From Pectinatus brassicae (GTDB lineage Bacteria > Bacillota > Negativicutes > Selenomonadales > Selenomonadaceae), in the NCBI RefSeq assembly GCF_014201835.1, contig NZ_JACHFH010000019.1:1-51536 (forward strand): a stretch of DNA of 51,536 bases, in the 5' to 3' direction. Positions within the stretch are counted from its first letter, which is position 1, and each line of letters begins with the position of its first letter. A program made the translations under genes and the position numbers. The notes beneath the pieces were generated by a model. It saw nothing but the letters and a program-made list of their open reading frames with translations, was not told where the DNA came from and did no database searches. Below, piece after piece: positions 45,551-51,536 of the stretch.

Positions 45551-46550
45551 CCATTTGTTCCTCCTCTTCATTTTCTATTACTTTTGTTATCTGTACTGCT
45601 GCTTTTTTCCCTAAAGTGCCAGGACGACAATAAAACTTCGGTCTTTCTCCAACTATAACAGTAAGATCATCCTCTACTTTACTATCTAAACGCAAAATAT
45701 CACCCAATCCCAAACTTAAAAACTCATTAACAGTTATGCTAACCCGCCCAAGCTCGACATTGACTGGCAATTTTGCTCTGCGTAATTTTTTCTTTAAAAT
45801 ATCCAATTCTTCTGGATGTTCTTTACGACTAGATAAAGCCGAAACCCAAAAAGTTGTAGTCAATTTAGGTACGATTGGTTCAATTACTATATATGGAATA
45901 CATATATTTATTAAACCTTCAACATTACCAATTTTTACTTGGAGAGTGATAATAACTACCATGTCTCCCGAAGAAACTATCTGGGTAAACTGTGGATTTG
46001 CTTCCATACTCTCAATACGCGGATCAAATTCCACCACATCATGCCAGGCATCACTAAAATGTTCCATAATCTTATTAGTCATGCGTTTTATAACAGTTTC
46101 CTCAATATCAGTTAATGTTCTGGATTTCATCTTGCCCTCGTCACCAAGGCCGCCAAATAAACGGTCAATAATAGCAAAAACAATATTTGTATCCATTTCA
46201 AAAATTATATTACCCTGTAATGAAGATAGAGATAATACGCTGATAACACTTGGATTCGGCAATGACCTGATAAATTCTTCATATGTCAACTGGTCAACAG
46301 ATGCAACTTCGACTTTTGCCAAAACGCGCAAATTAGTCGATAAATAAGTATTTAACAGGCGGGCAAAGTTTTCATGAATCATGAATAATGTTCGTATCTG
46401 ATCCTTGGAAAACTTATCTGGTCGTTTAAAATCATATAGCTTTACTTTCTTTTGTTCTTCAGCTTTTACTTCGTCAGCAGAAACTACGCCCGTTGATATT
46501 GCCGATAGTAATTTATCAATTTCTGCCTGAGATAAGACATCTTCTGGCAA
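45543..46550 (-). CDS. fliM: Flagellar motor switch protein FliM
   Basis: A 335-residue C-ring protein. The N-terminal CheY-binding peptide is VLSQAEIDKLLSAI, the middle domain contains IHENFARLLNTYLSTNLR and YEEFIRSLPNPSVIS, and a SpoA-like C-terminal domain follows. The best start is TTG at 46550: AAAGGAGG lies seven bases before it and the product begins MPEDVLSQAEID; an in-frame GTG at 46568 overlaps that ribosome site. Confidence 0.95.
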   Translation of the reverse strand: MPEDVLSQAEIDKLLSAISTGVVSADEVKAEEQKKVKLYDFKRPDKFSKDQIRTLFMIHENFARLLNTYLSTNLRVLAKVEVASVDQLTYEEFIRSLPNPSVISVLSLSSLQGNIIFEMDTNIVFAIIDRLFGGLGDEGKMKSRTLTDIEETVIKRMTNKIMEHFSDAWHDVVEFDPRIESMEANPQFTQIVSSGDMVVIITLQVKIGNVEGLINICIPYIVIEPIVPKLTTTFWVSALSSRKEHPEELDILKKKLRRAKLPVNVELGRVSITVNEFLSLGLGDILRLDSKVEDDLTVIVGERPKFYCRPGTLGKKAAVQITKVIENEEEEQMDG

Positions 46551-46630
46551 TCTCCATCCTCCTTTCACTCATTTATTTTATTATAGCAAGAAAATTTGTA
46601 TTTGGTCAAAATTAACTGTATAGAAAAAAA

Positions 46631-47137
46631 TTATTGCAAAACAAAACTTGTTATATATACGTCGTATACAGCACCATCACCAATAGCGGCATTTATTGCT
46701 TTTTTTAATTGATCTTTGAGCTTAGGCTGGTTGACTGCCTCAAACTGTTCTAAGGTCTGTGACCGCAATGTTGTCATTACAGCATCTAAAATTTTAGATT
46801 GTGCCTCTTCTGTAATTTTTTTGTCCTTAAAATTAATCTCATCAGCCGGATTCATTTCCAGCACAATGCCTATTTTTAAGAATCTGCCTGATTTAACACC
46901 GCCAACATTTACCACAATACTGCTATCTTTCGTATCGCCAATTTTTACGAATATCCCCGGTGCCCTTTTCACCGGAGCACTAACATGTGATGTACTGACA
47001 ATTTTTGTCGTAACGAAATATGATATACCGCCTGCTAACGCTAAGCCGATTATTATCATCAGCAGAATTAACACAAACGACTTTTTCTTTTTGCCTTCAG
47101 GATTCTTCTCATCTACCTTAACTTCCTCTTCTGCCAT
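46631..47137 (-). CDS. fliL: Flagellar basal body-associated protein FliL
   Basis: A 168-residue protein with a short cytoplasmic part (about 1-20), one transmembrane helix (about 22-44) and a periplasmic FliL domain (to the C-terminus; LEMNPADEINF, KITEEAQSKILDAVMTTLRS, VYDVYITSFVLQ). FliL supports the stator. The ATG at 47137 is preceded by AAGGAAGG; a GTG nine bases upstream is the alternative. Confidence 0.92.
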   Translation of the reverse strand: MAEEEVKVDEKNPEGKKKKSFVLILLMIIIGLALAGGISYFVTTKIVSTSHVSAPVKRAPGIFVKIGDTKDSSIVVNVGGVKSGRFLKIGIVLEMNPADEINFKDKKITEEAQSKILDAVMTTLRSQTLEQFEAVNQPKLKDQLKKAINAAIGDGAVYDVYITSFVLQ

Positions 47138-47210
47138 TTTACCCACACCTTCCTTGATTGCAGCTATTTATATAAAGCCAGTATTTAATAATACTGCATT
47201 ATTTTCAAAA

Positions 47211-47411
47211 TTAATATTTATGAAGTGCCCGACGATAAGCCATGACACGACGTACTACTTCATCCATTTTTTCATCAACAATAAGTTTTTTTCCATTAAG
47301 TAAGGTAACAACTGTATCAGGTGTTTGTTCTATAGTTTCTATTATTTCCGCATTGAGGACAAATTCCCCTTTTTTATTTGACTCTGAATTAAATTTTGTT
47401 AATTTTATCAT
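47211..47411 (-). CDS. flbD: FlbD/SwrD family flagellar protein
   Basis: A 66-residue protein matching the FlbD family: MIKLTKFN, FVLNAEIIETIEQTPDTVV, LLNGKKLIVDE and the final DEVVRRVMAYRR. Bacillus SwrD, the same family, increases flagellar power. It lies between flgE and fliL, as in Bacillus. Confidence 0.93.
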   Translation of the reverse strand: MIKLTKFNSESNKKGEFVLNAEIIETIEQTPDTVVTLLNGKKLIVDEKMDEVVRRVMAYRRALHKY

Positions 47412-47463
47412 TGTTTTTCTCCATTATAAAAAATTATTATATTTTTATATCTTATAAGAACAA

Positions 47464-47493
47464 AAGGCTGGGGGTGAAAATCCACCCCGCCTT
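47464..47493 (-). terminator. Terminator-like hairpin directly after flgE
   Basis: On the minus strand AAGGC-GGGGTG and CACCCC-GCCTT form a GC-rich stem with a small bulge (arms 47483-47493 and 47464-47476), followed by TTGTTCTT. It begins 15 bases after the flgE stop, inside the fla cluster, so it probably attenuates downstream transcription. Confidence 0.7.
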
Positions 47494-47507
47494 ATAATCA
47501 GTAAAAA

Positions 47508-49544
47508 TTAACGTTTCATATTAACAAGCGTTTCAAGCATTTCATCTGACACGGTAATTATCTTGGAATTAGCCTGGAAACCACGCTGAGTTGTAATCAT
47601 TTCACTAAACTCACGTGCTGTATTAACATTGGACATTTCCAGTGCTCCTGGTGTAAGACTAATACCATTTGCTTCAGCAGTTCCTATCTGCGGATCACCA
47701 GAGTTATTGGATACAGCATAAAGACTGCCACCCTGCTTTTCAAGACCACCCGGATTATTAAAATTAGCTAACGCGATCTGACCAGCCGATTGTTTTTGCC
47801 CATTAGTATATGTCATTGTAATTATACCATCTGATCCTATCGTCATATCTTTATAAAAACCTGCTGCATAACCATCTTTACTTGTAGTAGCTGTTGTCTC
47901 TCCACTAAACTGATTAAGTGATCCCAAATTCACCCCTACTGTTTCATTTTGATTCGCGCCATTTTCATATGGTACTGATATATTTATATTAAAAGTTTGT
48001 CCATCAGTAAGTTTTCCCGTTGTACCATTAAATGTTAAAGTTTGTTCAGCAGAACCAACTTGCACACCATCATACGTACCACTTTGTACTTTTGCTCGCC
48101 ATGTATCTGCACCAGTTTTTTGTAAATAAATCGGAATTGAATGAGCACCACCTAAACTATCATAAATAGTTGATGTAGTTGTGTATGTTGGATATGAATT
48201 CGTACCAGTAGCATAAGTCTGGTCTGGGAATCCCGTCTGAACTGTACCATCGTCCATTGTTAATGTTATCCCTGTAACAGCTTTATTATTATACGTGTTA
48301 TTAAGGCTTGCCGAAGCTGTTATATTATCTGCTGCTACTGCATTAACAACTGCATCTGCTCCCAAATTAGCCGTAATCGCTGTTGAAAAATCAGAACTGT
48401 CTACACTTGAACCATCATCATATGTTAATATTGCTGTGGTTGGTGTAGTTGCTGTATTGTCTAAAGTAATTGAACCTGTTTGTGTTGCTGCAACAGTAGC
48501 ACTTACCGTCAAATTATCTCCTATAGCATATGCACCAGCCGGCGCATTAGTAACAGTATATGTTGTAGATGTCCCATTATGATCTGTCGTAATATCTAAA
48601 CCACCAGTAGCATTATTAACAATACCTGTAATCGTTCCTAGTCCAATATTAGTAGAACCACCTACCTTATACGTTCCTGTCATAACAGATTGTGTTGCTG
48701 ACGGTAACGTTACTGTTCCTCCTTTTACAGCTTTTGCTGTGGTTTCAAAATCTAATTGTGGCAAATTCGCTGAATCTACATTTGTAATAGTAATTGAATC
48801 CAACGTTTTTGTATTATCAATCACTGATCCAACATATGGATCAGCAATCGTCGTACCACTTGCAGGCTGAATATTATAAGTTCTTCCTGATGCACCTGTC
48901 AACGTATATGATGCTACATCACTAGGAGAATATGAACCACTTACATTTTCTGAAGTACCATCAGCATAATTAACTCTTATACCAGTGATAGGCTTCGCAG
49001 TATCATCAGCTGATAAATTACCGCTAAAAGTAATTGTTGATGTAGCTCTTGGCGGCATGGCTGAATTCATATCTATTTTTAAATCTTCAGTTCCACCAGT
49101 CGTATTTAGAACACCATCACTAGCATTCCAACCTTGTACTTTATAACCACTACCGTTCATTGTCAAATTACCATTAGCATCCATAGTAAAATTACCATTA
49201 CGAGTATAATATGTTTCATTACCTGATTTAACTATAAATAATCCATTATTACTAGCAATAGCAAGATCTGTATTATTTCCAGTAGAACTAGGACTGCCCG
49301 CTGTAAAATCAGTATCAATCGATGATACTGCCATACCAAGACCCACCTGTTGCGGATTGGTGCCACCAAGATTATCTGTGCTAGCCGTAGAACCTGATAT
49401 AGTCTGACTTAAAGTGTCAGCAAATGTAGCTCGATTTGATTTAAAACCTGTTGTATTAATATTTGCGATATTATTACCTATTACATCCATTTTGGTTTGG
49501 TGATTAGTCAGACCAGAAATAGCTGTATATAACGCTCTCATCAT
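47508..49544 (-). CDS. flgE: Flagellar hook protein FlgE, enlarged
   Basis: A 678-residue hook protein; typical FlgE has 260-450 residues. The N-terminal rod-type motif (ALYTAISGLTNHQTKMDVIG, NNIANINTTGFKSN) and the C-terminal motif (SNVNTAREFSEMITTQRGFQ, ANSKIITVSDEMLETL) are complete, and the FlgE core resumes at TSTIYDSLGGAHSIPI near 457. Residues about 180-455 are an insertion of low-complexity Thr/Ser/Ala/Gly sequence without Cys and few aromatic residues, consistent with surface-exposed D2/D3-like domains. It contains three related short units ending in a DG turn. The ATG pair at 49544/49541 follows GGGAG. Confidence 0.92.
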   Translation of the reverse strand: MMRALYTAISGLTNHQTKMDVIGNNIANINTTGFKSNRATFADTLSQTISGSTASTDNLGGTNPQQVGLGMAVSSIDTDFTAGSPSSTGNNTDLAIASNNGLFIVKSGNETYYTRNGNFTMDANGNLTMNGSGYKVQGWNASDGVLNTTGGTEDLKIDMNSAMPPRATSTITFSGNLSADDTAKPITGIRVNYADGTSENVSGSYSPSDVASYTLTGASGRTYNIQPASGTTIADPYVGSVIDNTKTLDSITITNVDSANLPQLDFETTAKAVKGGTVTLPSATQSVMTGTYKVGGSTNIGLGTITGIVNNATGGLDITTDHNGTSTTYTVTNAPAGAYAIGDNLTVSATVAATQTGSITLDNTATTPTTAILTYDDGSSVDSSDFSTAITANLGADAVVNAVAADNITASASLNNTYNNKAVTGITLTMDDGTVQTGFPDQTYATGTNSYPTYTTTSTIYDSLGGAHSIPIYLQKTGADTWRAKVQSGTYDGVQVGSAEQTLTFNGTTGKLTDGQTFNINISVPYENGANQNETVGVNLGSLNQFSGETTATTSKDGYAAGFYKDMTIGSDGIITMTYTNGQKQSAGQIALANFNNPGGLEKQGGSLYAVSNNSGDPQIGTAEANGISLTPGALEMSNVNTAREFSEMITTQRGFQANSKIITVSDEMLETLVNMKR

Positions 49545-49622
49545 AATACGTCAAACTCCCTTCATTTGTGCAGCTTGACTGCCTCTATCGATCAGCAGCC
49601 TCAGCCCCCTTAAAGGTCCAGC

Positions 49623-50006
49623 CTATAATATAGCTGCACTATCAATATTAGTAAATATATTGTCTTTTAAATTTATGCCATCCATGGCAGTAATCACCGT
49701 TCTGTTTTTTACACTTACAACAAATGCCGTTCCCTGCATATAAACAAGAGCTTCACGTGAGCCCTTTTGCGCCATTTTATCTACAGTAGAATTCAATTTA
49801 TTAATATCTTCTTTTGTAAGATTAATCTGGCGGTTTTCCAAACGTTCCAATGCATGTCGTGAGAATTTGACATCATTTGTCGTTTCCTGCAACACATCAG
49901 CAAAAGTTTGCTTTGAGCTCTTACTCGTTGTATTTAACAGACTTGTAGTATTTTGATTACTTCCCAGCATAAAAGGCTGTAAATATAAGTTATTATTTAT
50001 TTTCAT
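49623..50006 (-). CDS. Flagellar operon protein, TIGR02530-like
   Basis: A 127-residue protein of the kind found between flgD and flgE in Firmicutes (TIGR02530, "flg_new"). Signature parts are FSRHALERLENRQINLTKED, ALVYMQGTAFVVSVKNRTVI and TAMDG. The role is unknown, possibly chaperone-like or rod/hook-related. GGAGG lies before the ATG at 50006. The fit of position and sequence is good. Confidence 0.85.
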   Translation of the reverse strand: MKINNNLYLQPFMLGSNQNTTSLLNTTSKSSKQTFADVLQETTNDVKFSRHALERLENRQINLTKEDINKLNSTVDKMAQKGSREALVYMQGTAFVVSVKNRTVITAMDGINLKDNIFTNIDSAAIL

Positions 50007-50037
50007 GTATATTTACCTCCAAGCCGTAATTTCATAT

Positions 50038-50541
50038 TTATTTATTTTCTAAGCCGGTTTTACCAATAAGCGTTAATTCACCTACGGCAACGGTAGTAAC
50101 CCCTTCGCCCTCTTTAACTACCAAGGACGGCGTACCATCGGTTATAGTAACTCCCTGAGCTGTACCTGTATGCTGTACTGTCTGAGTAGTTGTATTGCCA
50201 TCATCATCCTTAACACTGCTGCTTGTTGTCCAAGTAACATCCTGCCCAATCATCGAGCTTAATTGACCAACAAGAACCGATGTATTGAGATTGTCTACTA
50301 TTGATGACATATCAGCCATTTTAGTAGCCATATTCGATATCTGCTCTGTAGCTGTCAGCTGTGAAAGCTGCGACACATATTGTGTTCCATCCAATGGATT
50401 AAGTGGATCCTGATTTTGCATCTGTGCGACCAAAAGCTGCATAAAGGTATTAGTATCCGCTAACGAATTCATAGACGATGTTCCTGTTGCTGTCGGAGCT
50501 GCAGTTGTCGGTGTAGTCGCTGAAGTAACATTTGTAGCCAT
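50038..50541 (-). CDS. flgD: Flagellar hook capping protein FlgD
   Basis: A 167-residue hook-cap scaffold. The family core is NTFMQLLVAQMQNQDPLNPL followed by DGTQYVSQLSQLTATEQISNM. The part after residue 100 is a short beta domain (VGQLSSMIGQDVTW); the larger C-terminal domains of enterobacterial FlgD are missing, as in other Firmicutes. AAGGAG precedes the ATG at 50541. It lies 19 bp after fliK. Confidence 0.95.
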   Translation of the reverse strand: MATNVTSATTPTTAAPTATGTSSMNSLADTNTFMQLLVAQMQNQDPLNPLDGTQYVSQLSQLTATEQISNMATKMADMSSIVDNLNTSVLVGQLSSMIGQDVTWTTSSSVKDDDGNTTTQTVQHTGTAQGVTITDGTPSLVVKEGEGVTTVAVGELTLIGKTGLENK

Positions 50542-50560
50542 AATATTTCACTCCTTATAA

Positions 50561-51536
50561 TTATATTCTATAATCTATTCCGTCATCAGCATTATTTTGC
50601 TGACTTGCAATATTATCCACTATACCTGATTCTTCCATTTGTCCCGTAGCATCCATTAGCTGTTGAATACGGTACTGAGACTTTTTCTGATCACCAGTAA
50701 ATTCCGAGCCATTGTTATTTTGCCCATTTGACAATAAATCACTCAGCCCACTGTAGACATTAATATTATCAACCTTTATGCCCTGATCCTGCAAATCCTG
50801 CCGTAGTTGGACAATCGAAGCCTGAATGACATTTCGTACCTGGGCATTATCGCTATGGAAAGAAGCGCTGACCATGCCATCTGAATGGACATTTATCTTA
50901 ACGGCCAATTCTCCTAAATGTTCCGGCTGCAAATTTATTACCATCTGCGAGTTTTCATTGCCTTTTAACAGCTGCGCATTTCTTATGATTTGTCCGCCGA
51001 TATCATAGGCATTTTGACTTTGCTGCGGCTGTGCATTAGATTGTACACCATTTGTCAATACTTGTGCGGCATTATCTGCCTTTGTAAGCTGCGCTGCAAA
51101 AGATGCACTATTTTCAGCATTGCCATCGTTTGATTGATTGGCAGTCTCCTGCTGGGCGGCTGACTCATTCATCTGTTTTAAAACAGCATCATCCACGTTT
51201 TTTATACTCAATATTGTTGCATTAGAGCTTTTATCGAAGGCAGTTGTATTGGTAGAATTGATTGTATTAGCAATCTTCCCCTTTTCTGCATCGCTCTGGG
51301 CAATCTTGGGAGCAGTGGATTTAGTTTCTGCCGTCTGTCCGGCAAATTCTTGCAGCAATTGTGCCAGCTGTCCCTGAGTTGTTTTATTTTGACTGGCAAC
51401 AGTATCCTGCATATTAACATTAGCTGTTAAATTACTAGTCTTAGCTGTTAAATTACTAGTCTTAGCTGTTAAATTACTAGTCTTAGCTGTTAAATTACTA
51501 GTCTTAGCTGTTAAATTACTAGTCTTAGCTGTTAAA
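50561..51536 (-). CDS. fliK: Flagellar hook-length control protein FliK, partial (5' end beyond window)
   Basis: The C-terminal FliK domain is clear (INLQPEHLGELAVKINVHSD, NAQVRNVIQASIVQLRQDL, GIKVDNINVYSG), which binds FlhB to stop hook export. The frame does not begin at the ATG at 51412: it stays open upstream to the window edge, through a perfect seven-residue repeat (TSNLTAK) encoded by the 21-bp tandem repeat. The repeat and the Gln/Asn-rich stretch after it would form the flexible ruler part. At least 325 residues are present; the N-terminus is outside. An out-of-frame ORF over the same region is a shadow. Confidence 0.93.
   Translation of the reverse strand, partial: LTAKTSNLTAKTSNLTAKTSNLTAKTSNLTAKTSNLTANVNMQDTVASQNKTTQGQLAQLLQEFAGQTAETKSTAPKIAQSDAEKGKIANTINSTNTTAFDKSSNATILSIKNVDDAVLKQMNESAAQQETANQSNDGNAENSASFAAQLTKADNAAQVLTNGVQSNAQPQQSQNAYDIGGQIIRNAQLLKGNENSQMVINLQPEHLGELAVKINVHSDGMVSASFHSDNAQVRNVIQASIVQLRQDLQDQGIKVDNINVYSGLSDLLSNGQNNNGSEFTGDQKKSQYRIQQLMDATGQMEESGIVDNIASQQNNADDGIDYRI
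51420..51536. repeat. Perfect 21-bp tandem repeat in fliK
   Basis: Five full copies (51420-51440, 51441-51461, 51462-51482, 51483-51503, 51504-51524) and the first 12 bases of a sixth (51525-51536), without a single mismatch. The unit TTAGCTGTTAAATTACTAGT plus C is in frame with fliK on the minus strand, giving TSNLTAK per unit, and contains a SpeI-type ACTAGT. Copies continue to the very end of the window. Confidence 0.97.

Noticed and set aside
51420-51536. CRISPR-like array at the right edge
   Set aside because: Units are adjacent without spacers, 21 bp long, and stay in frame with fliK, so it is a coding tandem repeat.
26507-51536. Sigma-D type promoters (TAAA-N15-GCCGATA) within the flagellar cluster
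   Set aside because: A few CCGATA matches exist inside genes (for example near 28135), but none has a TAAA box at the right distance.

Overview
The window is a low-GC, gene-dense bacterial chromosome segment. The likely source is a flagellated Gram-negative Firmicute (Negativicutes, Selenomonadaceae-like; Pectinatus or a relative is my guess). The clues are Bacillus/Clostridium-type flagellar and chemotaxis genes (FliY, CheC, CheD, FlhF/FlhG, a FlbD/SwrD protein, a SwrB-like protein), a block of plsY-der-rpsA-ispH-plsC-cmk-aroA, a fused ThrE exporter, and strong GGAGG ribosome sites with frequent TTG starts. No sequence search was possible, so the taxonomy is inference. I saw no tRNA, rRNA, CRISPR array, prophage or complete insertion sequence, and no gene-free stretch longer than 300 bases.

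Left part (1-15.9 kb, mixed strands). An iron-type alcohol dehydrogenase gene runs into the window start, and its 3' part is replaced by unrelated sequence. It is divergent from a MerR/AdhR-like regulator, with a 19-bp-spacer MerR-type promoter between them. Next comes a six-gene minus-strand cassette: XpaC-like, TelA-like, unknown two-TM protein, acidic/Gly-rich protein, LemA, TPM lipoprotein. It looks like an envelope or metal-stress system. Then follow a small CxxCxC heavy-metal-domain protein, a frameshifted Tat-exported purple-acid-phosphatase-like gene, a ThrE-type exporter, an M18 aminopeptidase, thiamine pyrophosphokinase, an MBL-fold hydrolase, miaA and hfq. A possible small RNA lies just after hfq. 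A Cache-domain chemoreceptor and a hemerythrin that lacks one iron-ligand histidine follow.

Middle (16-26.4 kb, all minus). This housekeeping block reads, in transcription order, rluB, a BaiN/HI0933-type flavoprotein, aroA, cmk, plsC, ispH, rpsA (S1), a PDZ/radical-SAM (DUF512) protein, der and plsY. Many genes overlap or are tightly spaced.

Right part (26.5-51.5 kb, all minus). This is one large fla/che cluster. In transcription order it runs fliK, flgD, a TIGR02530-type gene, flgE, flbD, fliL, fliM, fliY, cheY, fliO, fliP, fliQ, fliR, flhB, flhA, flhF, flhG, a PilZ/YcgR protein, cheB, cheA, cheW, cheC, cheD, an unknown membrane protein, fliA (sigma-D type), a FapA/DUF342 protein, a small unknown protein and a SwrB-like protein. 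It encodes hook assembly, the C-ring switch, the export gate, placement proteins, a c-di-GMP brake, the chemotaxis core and the late flagellar sigma factor. cheR is not in the window. The cluster is cut by the right edge inside fliK, within a perfect 21-bp tandem repeat that encodes a seven-residue repeat.

The best leads are the TelA/XpaC/LemA/TPM cassette with its two unknown members, the His-to-Tyr hemerythrin, the enlarged FlgE with an internal repeated motif and a terminator behind it, the fliK heptapeptide repeat at the edge, the candidate RNA beside hfq, and the frameshifted phosphatase.
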